A stretch of DNA of 44,179 bases. It comes from Pasteurella testudinis DSM 23072. Its GTDB lineage: Bacteria > Pseudomonadota > Gammaproteobacteria > Enterobacterales > Pasteurellaceae. Shown here piece after piece: positions 1 through 10,439 of the stretch (position 1 is its first letter; each line of letters starts with the position of its first letter). The notes beneath the pieces are model-generated. The model searched no databases. It was not told where the DNA came from and was given only the letters and a program-made list of their open reading frames with translations. The translations under genes were made by a program, and so were the position numbers. Where the stretch lies: the NCBI RefSeq assembly GCF_900176075.1, contig NZ_FWWV01000011.1, positions 126 to 44,304 of the forward strand. The letters are read 5' to 3'.

Positions 1-94
1 CCCACCTGATTCCATGCCGAACTCAGAAGTGAAATGCCGTAACGCCGATGGTAGTGTGGGGTCTCCCCATGTGAGAGTAGGACACCGCCGGATA
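1..94 (+). rRNA. rrf: 5S ribosomal RNA, 3' portion
   Basis: The window opens inside a 5S rRNA. The sequence follows E. coli 5S from about its base 26 to the end, including the invariant CCGAACTCAGAAGTG block (positions 17-31) and the closing strand of the terminal stem near 84-94. About 25 bases of the 5' end lie outside the window. It is presumably the last gene of an rRNA operon, because an intrinsic terminator follows directly. Confidence 0.95.
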
Positions 95-112
95 TTATTG
101 AATAGAACAAGA

Positions 113-141
113 GCCCTTAGTAGTGATGCTAAGGGTTTTTT
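113..141 (+). terminator. rRNA operon terminator
   Basis: A 7-bp inverted repeat, CCCTTAG (114-120) and CTAAGGG (129-135), is followed by six T residues. It lies about 20 bases after the 5S end and fits a Rho-independent terminator for the rRNA operon. Confidence 0.85.
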
Positions 142-177
142 GCATTTGGCGGGTGCGGATTAAGAACATGTCAGAGA

Positions 178-221
178 AAGTGCGGTTGACTGAACTTTTA
201 AATTGCAGGCATACCGCACTT
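178..221. repeat. inverted pair of DNA uptake signal sequences
   Basis: AAGTGCGGT (178-186) and ACCGCACTT (213-221) form an inverted pair separated by 26 bases. The 9-mer is the core of the Haemophilus-type uptake signal, which promotes uptake of conspecific DNA during natural transformation. Such pairs can also act as terminators, although the loop here is long. Confidence 0.85.
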
Positions 222-296
222 TAGATCGAAAATTATTTTCAAAGCGCGGTTGACAGTCCTTTGAAGAAAAGTATGTTCCTTATTCTTTTTTACAGG

Positions 297-324
297 CATA
301 AAAAACCACCTCGAAGAGAGGTGG
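297..324 (-). terminator. terminator of the tilS transcript
   Basis: CCACCTC (306-312) and GAGGTGG (318-324) form a 7-bp stem. Read on the minus strand it is followed by a run of T (complement of the A run at 300-305). It lies about 140 bases beyond the tilS stop codon. The rest of 222-463 shows no convincing gene, only a weak AT-rich hairpin at 440-458. Confidence 0.75.
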
Positions 325-463
325 AAAGGGAAAATAAAAAGGCAGGTACGGCTTACTTTTTAGAAACATTGTTAATAAAAGTTTTGCGCGGAGAGGATAA
401 TCCGAGTTTTTACGAATCAACATCATCAAAATTTAGAATAGTATAAAAAAGTTATACTGCATT

Positions 464-1777
464 TTATTTTCCGGCTGCAACGAAAGCACCTAATGCACAG
501 ATAAGATTTTCTGCGTAAAACACGAGCGGAATACGCGAGCGTTGCCAAGGTGGAATAGCAAAATGTTGCCAAACTTTTTTAATGTCAGTGTTGGCTCGAT
601 TGCGGGCTAGCCGTACTTTGCCGGAATAGTGAAAACGGATTTGAATGGATTGATCCCTGTTTGGAAGCGGGAGAGTGTGTTTTACAGTACCGCTTGTTTT
701 TTGCCAAATAACGACTATATGCGTTGTTTTTAATTGAAAAAAGAGGTTGCCTAGATTATCGGGCAGTGGAATTTCCTGTTCAAAAACCACCTTGATGATC
801 TGCCGGGAAATATCAGCGTAGTTTGGCGTGAGATAAAGACGCTGCTGATAACGGCGGATAATGCTGTTTTCCAAGCGTAATTGCGGTTGTTTGCCCTGTG
901 CGGCAGAAATAACTTGTTCGATTAATTGTGACAATTGTCTTTGCGAAGGCATGGCAAGAGCATTCTTTTCTAACCACAGGCGCAGTAAAAAAGCCTGTTT
1001 ATGTCGGGAATACTTGGTAAAGCCACTGATATTTAAAGTGCGGTCAGTGGCACAATAGTGCTGTTCAAACACCGGCAGCAGCAGCTCTTGCAATAATTGG
1101 TATTGTTCAAAACAGTGCTGTGCCGAGCGCTGCAAAGTGCGGTCAATTTGTGGCCAGCGTTCGCGTAGCGGCGGCAAAATGTGATTGCGTAGGAAATTGC
1201 GATCGTAGCGGTTATCTTGATTGCTTTCATCTTCAATCCAACTTAGCCCCTCAGTTTGCGCATAATCCAGCAGCTGATCACGAGAATAATCCAACAACGG
1301 ACGAAAAATCGGAATCTGCCATAGCTCTGAGCGCACTTGCATAGCCGCGAGACCTTTAATCCCACTGCCGCGCTTTAGTGCCAGCAGCAGGGTTTCGCTT
1401 TGATCGTTCAGATGATGGGCGGTTACTAAAATTTCATGTGGTTTCAGATGTTGTTTAAAGGCATAGTAACGGGCCGATCTGGCGGCATCTTCGATACCTT
1501 TTTGATTGCTTAACCGCACTTTTTCGACGATTAAAGGAATATCGTATCGCTGACATTGCCGGCGGCAATGTTGCGCCCAGTGGTCAGCGTGGGGGCTTAA
1601 GCCGTGATGAACATGAATAGCGCGTAATTTGAGCTGCGGCAGCTGTTGTTTGAGACGTGCGAAAAGGGATAGTAGTGCGCTGGAATCCAAGCCGCCGCTG
1701 TAAGCCAGCAGAAATGAGGCTTGGCTGATTTGCTGTTGCAGCAAAGTGCGGTGTAATTGAGCGAGAAAATCGAACAT
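464..1777 (-). CDS. tilS: tRNA(Ile)-lysidine synthase
   Basis: TilS attaches lysine to C34 of the CAU anticodon of tRNA-Ile, using ATP, so that the tRNA reads AUA codons. The protein is essential and cytoplasmic. The PP-loop motif SGGLDSS lies at residues 27-33 of a 437-aa product, followed by HVHHGLS and the AARSARYYAF stretch typical of the N-terminal catalytic domain. The weaker C-terminal half matches the usual TilS tRNA-binding region in length. A GTG nine bases upstream is in frame, but it lies within the AGGTGGGG ribosome binding site, so the ATG at 1777 is preferred. It is the last gene of a leftward block and is followed by its own terminator. Confidence 0.93.
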   Translation of the reverse strand: MFDFLAQLHRTLLQQQISQASFLLAYSGGLDSSALLSLFARLKQQLPQLKLRAIHVHHGLSPHADHWAQHCRRQCQRYDIPLIVEKVRLSNQKGIEDAARSARYYAFKQHLKPHEILVTAHHLNDQSETLLLALKRGSGIKGLAAMQVRSELWQIPIFRPLLDYSRDQLLDYAQTEGLSWIEDESNQDNRYDRNFLRNHILPPLRERWPQIDRTLQRSAQHCFEQYQLLQELLLPVFEQHYCATDRTLNISGFTKYSRHKQAFLLRLWLEKNALAMPSQRQLSQLIEQVISAAQGKQPQLRLENSIIRRYQQRLYLTPNYADISRQIIKVVFEQEIPLPDNLGNLFFQLKTTHIVVIWQKTSGTVKHTLPLPNRDQSIQIRFHYSGKVRLARNRANTDIKKVWQHFAIPPWQRSRIPLVFYAENLICALGAFVAAGK

Positions 1778-1840
1778 TAGCCCCACCTGTTAAAGATCTA
1801 AGTGTTTAGCGGGCGGTATCTCCGCCCTTATATAGCTTAA

Positions 1841-2704
1841 TCAAGCAATTTTTACGGCTTTATATTGACTTTGCGGTTGCATAATCAAATGACGGGCGGC
1901 AACGATTTGCAGTTCGTATTTGCCGCTTTGTTGGGTTGCGCTCATTACATCATTCACGGCATTCGCTGTGTGTTCAAACGCCTCTAGATCGGATTTGCCG
2001 TTTAACAGATTTGCCAAAAACACACCGCTGGTTAAATCGCCGACGCCGACCGGATCACGCCCGACAAATTCGTGTAACGGACGGCTGATATGCCAAATTC
2101 CTGCTTGCGTTGCCAACACCATTTCAAATTTATCTGCTTCTTTGCCGACTTTACTTAAATGTTTGACCAGCACTTTTTTCACACCTTTTGCCAATAAAAA
2201 TTTTATTGCATCAAGGGCTTGGTTAAAATTTTCAACAGGCAAGCCGGTTAATTCGCGTAATTCGACTAAGTTAGGCGCGAGCAAATCGGCGGCAGGCAGA
2301 GCGTGCTCAACCAAAAATTCGGCGACACCAGGGGCGACGATACACCCTTTGTCGGGATGACCCATCACCGGATCGCAAAAATAGATCGCATTCAGATTTA
2401 AACTTTTAATCCGTTTGACGGTATTTAAAATCTCTTGTCCTTGTTCGGCAGCGCCGATATAGCCGGAAAGCACCGCATCACATTCATGCAGTGCGTCAAT
2501 ATCCGCAATCCCTTGTGTGATTTCAGCAATTTGCTCTTTTGGAATGACCATGCCTTTCCATTTTTGATATTGGGTGTGATTGGAAAACTGCACGGTATTT
2601 AACGGCCAAACATCAACGCCCAATAATTGCATCGGCAAAACCGCCGCTTTATTGCCAGCATAGCCGTATACAACATGGGATTGAATGGAGAGAACATTTT
2701 TCAT
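1841..2704 (-). CDS. pdxY: pyridoxal kinase PdxY
   Basis: This 287-aa protein is a ribokinase-fold kinase of the vitamin B6 salvage pathway that phosphorylates pyridoxal to pyridoxal 5'-phosphate. Visible family marks are the N-terminal [20 protein letters not shown], the DPVMG segment at 111-115, and the GVGD anion-hole/catalytic motif with Asp near 223. The N-terminal HVVYGY and length fit PdxY better than PdxK. The start ATG has an AAGG element upstream. It lies between accA and tilS, separated from accA by a terminator-like uptake-signal pair. Confidence 0.93.
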   Translation of the reverse strand: MKNVLSIQSHVVYGYAGNKAAVLPMQLLGVDVWPLNTVQFSNHTQYQKWKGMVIPKEQIAEITQGIADIDALHECDAVLSGYIGAAEQGQEILNTVKRIKSLNLNAIYFCDPVMGHPDKGCIVAPGVAEFLVEHALPAADLLAPNLVELRELTGLPVENFNQALDAIKFLLAKGVKKVLVKHLSKVGKEADKFEMVLATQAGIWHISRPLHEFVGRDPVGVGDLTSGVFLANLLNGKSDLEAFEHTANAVNDVMSATQQSGKYELQIVAARHLIMQPQSQYKAVKIA

Positions 2705-2743
2705 TTTTATAAACCTTGATAACTCGGAAAAGCGTGAAAAAGA

Positions 2744-2783
2744 AACCGCACTTATGGTTTGATTTTTTAGGCAAAGTGCGGTT
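2744..2783 (-). terminator. inverted uptake-signal pair acting as probable accA terminator
   Basis: AACCGCACTT (2744-2753) and AAGTGCGGTT (2774-2783) are a 10-bp inverted repeat built from two uptake signals. On the minus strand it lies just after the accA stop and is followed by a T-rich stretch (complement of 2735-2743). The 20-base loop makes it a less compact terminator than the greA one. Confidence 0.55.
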
Positions 2784-2792
2784 AGGGATAAA

Positions 2793-3746
2793 TCAGCAGT
2801 AGCCGTAGCCCATTAAGCGTTGGTAACGGCGATCCAGCAGAGATGCTTGATCAAGCGATTCAAGGTCTTGCAGATCGTTCAGCAGCCGTTGCTTCAGGTT
2901 GTTTGCCATTAACGGCACATCACGGTGCGCCCCGCCTAACGGTTCGGCGATAATATTGTCGATCAATTTCAGTTCTTGCAAGCGTTTGGCGGTGATCCCC
3001 ATCGCTTCGGCGGCAAGTGGGGCTTTATCCGCACTTTTCCATAAAATAGAAGCGCAACCTTCCGGCGAAATCACCGAATAGGTGCTGTATTGCAGCATGT
3101 TGACTTTATCGCCGACACCGATCGCCAACGCGCCACCGGAACCGCCTTCACCGATGACGGTGCAAATCACCGGCACTTTTAAGCTCGACATTTCGCGCAG
3201 ATTGCGGGCGATTGCTTCCGATTGACCGCGCTCTTCCGCACCGACGCCCGGATAAGCACCCGGTGTGTCGATAAAGGTGATAATCGGCATGCCAAAACGT
3301 TCTGCCAGCTGCATTAGGCGCAAGGCTTTGCGATAGCCTTCCGGCGCCGGCATTCCGAAGTTGCGTTTCACTTTCTCTTTCACGGTACGGCCTTTCTGAT
3401 GGCCGATAATCATCACCGGTTTACCGTCCAAACGGGCAATGCCGCCGACGATGGCTTTGTCGTCGGCAAAGGCGCGATCACCTGCCAATTCTTCAAAATC
3501 GGTGAAAATATGTTCGATATAATCCAGCGTATAAGGGCGCTGCGGATGGCGTGCCATTTTGGAAACTTGCCAGGCATCAAGGTTAGCAAACGTTTTTTTG
3601 GTTAATTCGGCGCTTTTTTTGCGCAAGCGTTTAATCTCATCGTCAAGATTGATTTTGTCATCCTGTTGAGTAACAGAGCGTAATGATTCAATCTTCGCTT
3701 CCAGTTCGGCAATCGGTAATTCAAAATCTAAAAATTCTTGGCTCAT
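2793..3746 (-). CDS. accA: acetyl-CoA carboxylase carboxyltransferase, alpha subunit
   Basis: AccA and AccD form the carboxyltransferase that moves the carboxyl group from biotin-BCCP to acetyl-CoA, giving malonyl-CoA for fatty acid synthesis. The 317-aa length equals that of the usual bacterial protein. The N-terminal helix ([19 protein letters not shown]), the [14 protein letters not shown] block, the DTPGAYPG segment and the glycine-rich [12 protein letters not shown] oxyanion region are all present. The start has AGGA upstream. It lies directly downstream of dnaE, as in E. coli. Confidence 0.97.
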   Translation of the reverse strand: MSQEFLDFELPIAELEAKIESLRSVTQQDDKINLDDEIKRLRKKSAELTKKTFANLDAWQVSKMARHPQRPYTLDYIEHIFTDFEELAGDRAFADDKAIVGGIARLDGKPVMIIGHQKGRTVKEKVKRNFGMPAPEGYRKALRLMQLAERFGMPIITFIDTPGAYPGVGAEERGQSEAIARNLREMSSLKVPVICTVIGEGGSGGALAIGVGDKVNMLQYSTYSVISPEGCASILWKSADKAPLAAEAMGITAKRLQELKLIDNIIAEPLGGAHRDVPLMANNLKQRLLNDLQDLESLDQASLLDRRYQRLMGYGYC

Positions 3747-3840
3747 GCTGGTTCCTGCTTGGTCAATAAGTTAAGGGCTGTAAAATAATTCGCTCATTTT
3801 AAGCTATTTCTCAGCTTGTGGCATTTTTTTCTTTAAAAAA

Positions 3841-6800
3841 TCATTCAAACTCTAATTCTACCTGATTTTCACCGAGCATATCGGTTAATTGATCAAGCAA
3901 ATTGTCGTGCGGTTGAATCCGCCACTGCGTACCTAATCTGAGTAAAGCCCGCCCTTGCGGGCTTTGGTAGTAGATATGCACCGGCATGACACCGCCGCTA
4001 TAGGGATTGAGAATGTGTTTAAATTGGCGTAGAAAGTGCGGTGTGATTTGCTCTTGGGTCAGGCAGATCGCTAAACTTTTAGCATAACGGCTGCGTGCCT
4101 GATCGAGCGGCAGCAGTTCGCGCACGTTCATTTTCAGGCCTTGGGTGAAGTCATCATGGCTGACTTGACCGCTGATAATCACGATCTGATCTTTTTCCAG
4201 ATATTCGCCGTAATTTTGCAGCGCATCGCTGAACAGCGTCGCATCTAAACGTCCGGAGCGATCGTCGAGGGTAATAATCCCCAAACGGTTGCCTTTTTTG
4301 GTTACGGCAATCCGCGAATTGACGATTAAACCACAGGCGGTGCTGATTTGTCCGCGATAGTTGGGTTGTAGTTCGTTGATACGGTGTGAACTGTAGTGTG
4401 ACAGCTCTTTTAAATAGCGGCTGATCGGGTGGCTGCTTAAATAGAGCCCGAGCGTTTCCCGTTCGCCGTCCAAAATGGTTTTTTCTGACCATTTCGGCGT
4501 ATTGGCGTAGGCGATTTCCACCGCTTCGGGCGCTTCGGTTAACACGCCGAACATATCCACTTGCCCGTTTTCTTCGTCTTTGGCGTGCTGATCGGAGGCT
4601 TTGAGCGCATCTTGTAAATTTTTCGCCAGTGCGGCGCGGTGCGGCCCTAATTTATCAAAAGCGCCGGACATAATCAGGCTGTCGAACGTACGGCGGTTGA
4701 TTTTTTTCAGATCGACCCGCGCGCAGAGATCGAACAGATCTTTAAAACGCCCGCCTTGATCGCGGGCTTCGATAATGGCGTTGATCGGACCTTCGCCCAC
4801 GCCTTTGATAGCGCCGATACCATAAACGATTTCGCCCTTTTCGTTGACACTAAAACGGTGGTGACCGTTGTTGATATCCGGCGGGGTGACGGTCAAGCCC
4901 ATGCGCAGGCACTCATCGTAAAAACCGACGATTTTATCGGTGTTGTCCATCTCGGAGGTCATCACCGCTGCCATAAATTCCGCCGGATAGTGCGCTTTCA
5001 GCCATAGCGTTTGGTAAGACACCAACGCATAGGCGGCGGAGTGGGATTTGTTGAAACCGTAACCGGCGAATTTTTCTACCAAGTCGAAAATTTTCATCGA
5101 CAGTTCGCCGTCAACATTATTGTTGATTGAACCCTCTTTAAATACCGAGCGCTGTTTCGCCATCTCCTCCGGTTTCTTTTTCCCCATGGCGCGGCGCAAG
5201 AGATCGGCGCCGCCTAGGGTATAACCGGCCAATACTTGGGCGATTTGCATCACCTGTTCCTGATACAAAATAATGCCGTAGGTCGGTTCTAAAATCGGTT
5301 TGAGCGATTCGTGTTGGTACTCTGCATCAGGATAGGAGATCTCCTCTTCGCCGTGTTTGCGCCGGATAAAGTTATCCACCATGCCGGATTGCAGCGGACC
5401 CGGGCGGAACAGCGCCACCAACGCGATAATATCTTCGAAACAGTCCGGTTTCAGCCGTTTGATCAAATCTTTCATACCGCGCGATTCCAACTGGAACACC
5501 GCGGTCGTTTCGGCTTTCAGCAATACCTCAAAGGCTTTTTGATCGTCCAACGGAATACGATCGATATTAATCGGCGGCTTGCCCTCTTTTTGCAAGCGCG
5601 CGTTAATCATATCGACCGCCCATTTGATGATGGTCAGGGTGCGCAATCCCAAGAAGTCGAATTTGACCAAGCCGGCGTATTCCACATCGTTTTTATCGAA
5701 ATGGGTGACAGGGTGCAAACCTTCCGGATCGCAATAGAGCGGTGAAAAATCGGTGATCGAGGTCGGTGAGATCACCACGCCGCCGGCGTGTTTGCCGGCA
5801 TTACGGGTTACGCCTTCCAGTTTGCGAGCCATGTCGATCAACGCTTTGACTTCTTCGTCGTTGTTGTAAATTTGATCCAACATCGGCTCTTCTTCAAAAG
5901 CTTTCGCCAAGGTCATGCCCGGTGTCGGCGGAATCAATTTTGCTATCCGATCAACAAAACCGTAAGGGTGGCTGAGTGCGCGTCCCACATCACGGATCAC
6001 CGCTTTGGCGGCCATCGTACCAAAGGTGATGATTTGCGAAACGGCACCGCGTCCATACATTTCGGCGACGTGTTCGATCACGCGATCGCGCCCGTCCATG
6101 CAGAAGTCCACGTCAAAATCGGGCATGGAAACCCGTTCCGGATTCAGAAAACGTTCGAACAGCAGATCAAACTCGAGCGGATCCAGATCGGTGATTTTTA
6201 AGGCGTAAGCCACCAGCGAGCCGGCGCCGGAACCACGCCCCGGTCCGACCGGAATATCGTTGTCTTTCGACCACTGGATAAATTCCATTACGATCAAAAA
6301 GTAGCCGGGAAAGCCCATTTGATTGATCACGTCTAACTCGATTTTCAAGCGTTCGTCATATTCGGGGCGGCGTTGTTTGCGTACTTCCGGATCGGGAAAC
6401 AGTGTTAACAACCGCTCTTCCAGCCCCTCTTCGGAGCGTTTGACCAAATAATCTTCGGTGCTGAGATCGCCGGTCGGGAATTGCGGTAGGAAATATTCGC
6501 CCAAATTAATGGTGACATTACAGCGTTGTGCAATCAGCAGGGTGTTTTCAATCGCTGCGGGAATATCGCTGAACAGCTCGCACATTTCCTGTTCGGAACG
6601 GAAATATTGTTGCGCACTGTAGTGTTGCGGCCGCTTCGGATCGTCGAGGGTAAAACTGTCGTGAATCGCCACCCGAATTTCATGCGCGTCAAAATCTTCG
6701 GGAGTGAGGAAGCAGACCTCATTGGTCGCCACCACCGGCAGATTGTACTCTTGCGCCAAGCCGAGTGCCGCTTGGATATAGTTTTCTTCGTCGCTGCGGC

Positions 6801-7362
6801 CGGTGCGGGTTAAACTCAGGTAGTAGTGATCGGCAAAATACTGCCGGTAAAACGAAAGTGCGGTTTTGGCGTTATCAAGTTGTTGTTTCAGCAGATATTT
6901 ACCCACGTCACCGTTGCGACCGCCGGATAAAATAATAATGCCGTCGCGGCGTGCGATCAACCATTGCTGATCAACAATCGGCTTATCCATGTAACCGCGT
7001 TGATAGGCTTGGGAGATCAACAGGGTAATGTTTTGATAACCGGTATTGTTTTTTGCCAGTAGCGTCAATGAGAACGGCTCGCCGCCGCTTTCATTCTGTA
7101 CCAACACATCGACGCCGATAATCGGTTTAATCCCGTTGGACAGGGCTTCGCCGTAAAATTTGACCAAGCCGCAGAAGTTGCTGAAATCGGTCAGCGCCAT
7201 CGCCACCATTTGTTGCGCGGCGCAGGTTTTGATTAACGGTTTGACTTTTGCCAGCCCGTCGATCATCGAAAAATCGCTGTGCACCTGCAAATGCACGAAA
7301 CGCGGCGCGGTTGGCGTCGGGATACTGTTTTCTGACATATTCTCTGAGATATTTCCTGACAT
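3841..7362 (-). CDS. dnaE: DNA polymerase III alpha subunit
   Basis: DnaE is the catalytic subunit of the replicative polymerase and joins epsilon and theta in the core enzyme. The 1173-aa product begins with a PHP domain ([18 protein letters not shown]). The C-family active-site motif [13 protein letters not shown] lies near residues 415-420 and contains the two catalytic Asp residues. A helix-hairpin-helix region, an OB fold and the tau-binding tail follow. The ATG at 7362 is six bases after the upstream antiporter stop but lacks a clear ribosome binding site. An in-frame ATG at 7338 (MSENSIP) is an alternative start, and both leave the PHP domain intact. It is probably cotranscribed with the upstream antiporter gene. 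Confidence 0.97.
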   Translation of the reverse strand: MSGNISENMSENSIPTPTAPRFVHLQVHSDFSMIDGLAKVKPLIKTCAAQQMVAMALTDFSNFCGLVKFYGEALSNGIKPIIGVDVLVQNESGGEPFSLTLLAKNNTGYQNITLLISQAYQRGYMDKPIVDQQWLIARRDGIIILSGGRNGDVGKYLLKQQLDNAKTALSFYRQYFADHYYLSLTRTGRSDEENYIQAALGLAQEYNLPVVATNEVCFLTPEDFDAHEIRVAIHDSFTLDDPKRPQHYSAQQYFRSEQEMCELFSDIPAAIENTLLIAQRCNVTINLGEYFLPQFPTGDLSTEDYLVKRSEEGLEERLLTLFPDPEVRKQRRPEYDERLKIELDVINQMGFPGYFLIVMEFIQWSKDNDIPVGPGRGSGAGSLVAYALKITDLDPLEFDLLFERFLNPERVSMPDFDVDFCMDGRDRVIEHVAEMYGRGAVSQIITFGTMAAKAVIRDVGRALSHPYGFVDRIAKLIPPTPGMTLAKAFEEEPMLDQIYNNDEEVKALIDMARKLEGVTRNAGKHAGGVVISPTSITDFSPLYCDPEGLHPVTHFDKNDVEYAGLVKFDFLGLRTLTIIKWAVDMINARLQKEGKPPINIDRIPLDDQKAFEVLLKAETTAVFQLESRGMKDLIKRLKPDCFEDIIALVALFRPGPLQSGMVDNFIRRKHGEEEISYPDAEYQHESLKPILEPTYGIILYQEQVMQIAQVLAGYTLGGADLLRRAMGKKKPEEMAKQRSVFKEGSINNNVDGELSMKIFDLVEKFAGYGFNKSHSAAYALVSYQTLWLKAHYPAEFMAAVMTSEMDNTDKIVGFYDECLRMGLTVTPPDINNGHHRFSVNEKGEIVYGIGAIKGVGEGPINAIIEARDQGGRFKDLFDLCARVDLKKINRRTFDSLIMSGAFDKLGPHRAALAKNLQDALKASDQHAKDEENGQVDMFGVLTEAPEAVEIAYANTPKWSEKTILDGERETLGLYLSSHPISRYLKELSHYSSHRINELQPNYRGQISTACGLIVNSRIAVTKKGNRLGIITLDDRSGRLDATLFSDALQNYGEYLEKDQIVIISGQVSHDDFTQGLKMNVRELLPLDQARSRYAKSLAICLTQEQITPHFLRQFKHILNPYSGGVMPVHIYYQSPQGRALLRLGTQWRIQPHDNLLDQLTDMLGENQVELEFE

Positions 7363-7368
7363 AGCGCG

Positions 7369-8721
7369 CTATTTCGACAGATAAGCGTTTAAGTCATCAT
7401 TTTTGCGCGCTTTGGTTTCAGCCGTCGGACGGAGATAATCCTCTTTGTTCGGATCGACTTTTTTGGCTTGTTGAATCATTTTCTCAATCGTCAACCCCTG
7501 TACCAAAATAGAGAACATCACCACGGCATAAGTCATAACCAAAATGACATCGCGCACGTCCAGATTGGTATCGCCGATCATAGCGGTTTGTGCAGGAATC
7601 GACAGTGCCATTGCCAGTGCCAAACCGCCGCGTAGTCCGCCCCAGGTCATGATTTTTAAGGTGTAAGGGTTGTAGGTGCGGAAACGGGTAAAGAGGGTAT
7701 AGGGAATCCACAGGCTGGCGTAGCGCGCAAACAGGCAGACAGGAATCGCCAACAACATCAGGATAAAACTCTGCCAAGAAACGTTGATTAGCAGCAATGC
7801 CAAACCGATTAACAGGAATAGCAGTGAGTTTAAGAAGTGATCGATCATCTCCCAGAAGTGATCCAAATAGCGTTGGCTTTGCTCCGAGAAGCCTTTGGTG
7901 CGGGTCCAGTTGCCGACCATAATGCCGGAAATGACCATTGCCAAAGCACCGGAAACGCCCAAGGTATTGGCCAAAATAAAGCCGGCGGTCGGAATGGTCA
8001 GAGTGAGCAGAATTTCCATGCTGCCGTCATCGGTGGCGGAAATCAGCAGGTGGGCGGCTAGTCCCAAGATAAATCCGAAAATAATACCGCCGACGGCTTC
8101 ATGTATAAACAGCTCGAAAATTCCGCCGACAGTCGGCTCTACCCCGCCGAAAGCGACGGTAAAAATCGTGACGAAAACCACCAAGCCGACCCCATCGTTA
8201 AACAAGGATTCGCCTTCCACTTGCATGGATAAGCGTTTCGGCGCACGCAGGTTTTTAATTATCGCCAAGACTGCAATCGGGTCGGTCGGCGAGATTAACG
8301 AACCGAACAGCACGCAGTAAATAAAATGAATCGGCAGCCCGATCAACTGTGCGGCTAAATAGATTAAGCCGCCGATAATAAAGGTCGAAGCCAGCGTGGA
8401 AAACAGCGCGAACACCGTGATTTCCCATTTTTGATCTTTCAGAATCGGTAATTTGATGCCCAGCGCGCCGGCAAACAGTAGGAATCCCAAAATCCCGTTT
8501 AGTAAAAAACTTTTAAAATCAATCTGCTGCATAATGCCGGTGGCAATGTTTTCGATACTGAACCAACCGAATGTTCCGCTAATCAATAAAAACAGGGAAC
8601 CGACCATGGCCGCAGCACTGATCGCAATGGTAGATTGAATCCGCGCGCTGATTTTGCTGGTGATAAAACCAATTAAAATAGAGAGCGCAGACAGAAAACA
8701 GATGTAGGTATAAATACCCAT
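7369..8721 (-). CDS. CPA1-family cation:proton antiporter
   Basis: This 450-aa integral membrane protein has about 12 hydrophobic segments and the Na+/H+ exchanger fold. The core motif [14 protein letters not shown], with the conserved Asp, and the [14 protein letters not shown] segment that follows are typical of CPA1 (NhaP/YjcE-like) antiporters. They exchange Na+ or K+ for H+ across the inner membrane. A short hydrophilic tail ([14 protein letters not shown]) is probably cytoplasmic. The frame opens at a TTG (8736), but the ATG at 8721 has a GAGG element at good spacing and is chosen. The stop is six bases from dnaE, so the two may form an operon. The ion specificity cannot be read from sequence. 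Confidence 0.88.
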   Translation of the reverse strand: MGIYTYICFLSALSILIGFITSKISARIQSTIAISAAAMVGSLFLLISGTFGWFSIENIATGIMQQIDFKSFLLNGILGFLLFAGALGIKLPILKDQKWEITVFALFSTLASTFIIGGLIYLAAQLIGLPIHFIYCVLFGSLISPTDPIAVLAIIKNLRAPKRLSMQVEGESLFNDGVGLVVFVTIFTVAFGGVEPTVGGIFELFIHEAVGGIIFGFILGLAAHLLISATDDGSMEILLTLTIPTAGFILANTLGVSGALAMVISGIMVGNWTRTKGFSEQSQRYLDHFWEMIDHFLNSLLFLLIGLALLLINVSWQSFILMLLAIPVCLFARYASLWIPYTLFTRFRTYNPYTLKIMTWGGLRGGLALAMALSIPAQTAMIGDTNLDVRDVILVMTYAVVMFSILVQGLTIEKMIQQAKKVDPNKEDYLRPTAETKARKNDDLNAYLSK

Positions 8722-8851
8722 AGCAGAAAACCTCAAGCAAAATGAAACGGCTTATAAGCGGAAAAAGTAGTGCAAATTAAAACAATTCGAGGATTAGATG
8801 TAAAGTGTTATATTGTGCTTCATCAAGATTTTTCCGACGTTAGGGGATAGA

Positions 8852-9745
8852 ATGAAAAAATTATCGCGTTTTTGCTTATACGGCAGCGTGTTTTTAGCAT
8901 TGCTGTTGAGCGTTGCGCTTTACCGCCTCAGTTTTTTAGAGATTTTTGCCCAAGCGAAAATCGAAACGTTCAATTTGCCGCCGTCGGCTTATCAACAGAC
9001 CGCACTTTCCGCCAACACGGTTTGTTTTAACCATCAAGCGCCGCTTCGCGCGGAAGTTGCGCTAAAAGCGCGGTTTCAGCTGGTGGTTTGGAATCTGCAT
9101 AAAGGGCAAGATGCCGGTTGGCAACAAAAAATCGAGCAATATTCGCAGCAAGCGGATTTTTTGTTGCTGCAAGAAGCGACGGTGCAAAACCAAATACCGC
9201 ACTTTTTAGCCGACGACAAAACGTGGTACGGCATACAAGCCGGCACTTTTGCCTATCACGGCGATATGTCGGGCGTGATGTTGCTGGCGAATTATCTGCC
9301 GCAGCGCTATTGCGTCGGCAGTGAAAACGAACCTTGGATCCGCATTCCGAAAATCGCACAAGCGGCGGTTTATCCGCTGGCGGCAGACCGCACTTTGCTG
9401 ATCATCAACCTGCATTTGGTGAATTTTGAGTGGAATCCGCAAAACTACCGCAACCAGTTAAGGGAGATGTTCCGTTTGGTCAGCCAACATCAAGGCCCGA
9501 TTATTTTAGCCGGCGATTTCAACAGTTGGAACAGTAAACGCCTAAGCTTGATTCAAGAGCTGGCGCAGCAATACGCACTGAGCGAAGTGCGGTTCACACC
9601 CGATGTGCGCATGAATTTTATGGGCAATCCGCTCGATCATATTTTTGTGCGCGATATTCAAGTGTTAAGTGCCTATAGCGAACAAACAACCGCTTCGGAT
9701 CATAATCCGTTGGTGGTGGAATTTGAGTTGAATGTACAGAATTAG
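8852..9745 (+). CDS. endonuclease/exonuclease/phosphatase family protein, membrane-anchored (YafD-like)
   Basis: The 297-aa protein has one N-terminal membrane segment (residues 8-30) followed by an EEP domain, the fold of DNase I, exonuclease III and inositol phosphatases. Signature residues are in order: WNLHKG (80-85), LLQEA with Glu near 108, AGDFNSWN (220-227), LDHIF (261-265) and SDHNPLV (282-288). The metal-dependent phosphodiesterase centre therefore looks intact. The layout resembles E. coli YafD, whose substrate is not settled. The ATG at 8852 follows an AGGGG ribosome binding site, whereas an upstream in-frame start at 8813 lacks one. Its stop overlaps the stop of the convergent toxin gene. 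Confidence 0.85.
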   Translation: MKKLSRFCLYGSVFLALLLSVALYRLSFLEIFAQAKIETFNLPPSAYQQTALSANTVCFNHQAPLRAEVALKARFQLVVWNLHKGQDAGWQQKIEQYSQQADFLLLQEATVQNQIPHFLADDKTWYGIQAGTFAYHGDMSGVMLLANYLPQRYCVGSENEPWIRIPKIAQAAVYPLAADRTLLIINLHLVNFEWNPQNYRNQLREMFRLVSQHQGPIILAGDFNSWNSKRLSLIQELAQQYALSEVRFTPDVRMNFMGNPLDHIFVRDIQVLSAYSEQTTASDHNPLVVEFELNVQN

Positions 9746-10077
9746 GTGAATGTATAACGGGCTAATTTTTCAGGGTTTTGTTTGGTGGCAAATATATCAA
9801 TGATTTCAATTTGATTTTTACTAGAATTGATGAAATAAATAATCTTATAGTTTGTGCTGATAATATAACGAAAATTTTTTTCTTTGCCGTCGCTGTGCCG
9901 ACTTAACAGCGGTTCAAGACTGCCAAGTTGAGGGAAATCCCCCAGCTTTTTGGCGGAATCCGTGATTTTTCTCGCGATATTTTTAGCGATTTGCGTGTCG
10001 GCATGGCTTTTATAATAGAGAATGATCTGTTTTAATTCGTTTTTCGCGAAATCGGTCCAATATACTTTTAAAGCCAT
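9742..10077 (-). CDS. RelE/ParE-family toxin
   Basis: This 111-aa protein has the ParE/RelE fold pattern: an N-terminal beta strand (LKVYWTDFAKNEL), two helices with YYKSHADTQIAKNIARKI, then FPQLGSLEPLL, FRYIISTNYKIIYFI and a terminal strand. ParE members poison gyrase and RelE members cleave ribosome-bound mRNA. Which applies here is unknown. Its ATG overlaps the end of the upstream 81-aa gene by 10 bases, the usual antitoxin-toxin coupling. Its stop codon overlaps the convergent EEP gene stop. Confidence 0.8.
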   Translation of the reverse strand: MALKVYWTDFAKNELKQIILYYKSHADTQIAKNIARKITDSAKKLGDFPQLGSLEPLLSRHSDGKEKNFRYIISTNYKIIYFINSSKNQIEIIDIFATKQNPEKLARYTFT

Positions 10078-10313
10078 TTTTCAATTTCTACCACTAAATC
10101 TGCGTTTGAGGTTAATTGTCCGTTTTTAGCTTCTGCCATGGATTTATTAATTCTATGATTAAATACGTCTAGGCTCATCGGTTGGAGATCGCTTGCTGTG
10201 TCGGCGGCGGATTTTTCATGTACGAGCAAAGCTTCAAATTGAGAAATAAGCTCCTCATTTTGTAATTTTAGGAATTCTTGCACAAACGCTATTTTTCTGC
10301 TTTGGATATCCAT
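10068..10313 (-). CDS. antitoxin of the RelE/ParE pair
   Basis: This 81-aa acidic protein starts MDIQSRKIAFVQEFLKLQ and precedes the ParE-like toxin with a 10-base overlap. The helical N-terminus and a C-terminal stretch ending in VVEIEKWL look like a toxin-wrapping tail. I do not recognise a specific antitoxin family from sequence, so the call rests on position, size and coupling. The ribosome binding site GAGG sits seven bases before the ATG. Confidence 0.72.
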   Translation of the reverse strand: MDIQSRKIAFVQEFLKLQNEELISQFEALLVHEKSAADTASDLQPMSLDVFNHRINKSMAEAKNGQLTSNADLVVEIEKWL

Positions 10314-10346
10314 GGTTGACCTCGATAATAACTCATGACAGAAGCC

Positions 10347-10362
10347 AATATAACAAAAGTTA
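10347..10362 (-). promoter_or_regulatory. possible autoregulatory operator and -10 of the toxin-antitoxin pair
   Basis: The inverted repeat TAAC-AAAA-GTTA (10351-10362) overlaps a minus-strand -10-like TATATT (10352-10347), about 35 bases before the antitoxin ATG. Antitoxins often repress their own promoter through such sites. No good -35 element is visible, so this is tentative. Confidence 0.35.
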
Positions 10363-10439
10363 CTAAAAATCGCTATATATTAAGTGCGGTGGGCATTCGC
10401 TACAATTGATCGTGGAATAGTGTGCATTCTTCAGCTTAA

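Noticed and set aside
261-446. 61-codon frame after the 5S rRNA
   Set aside because: It crosses the tilS terminator hairpin, lacks a clear ribosome binding site and resembles nothing known.
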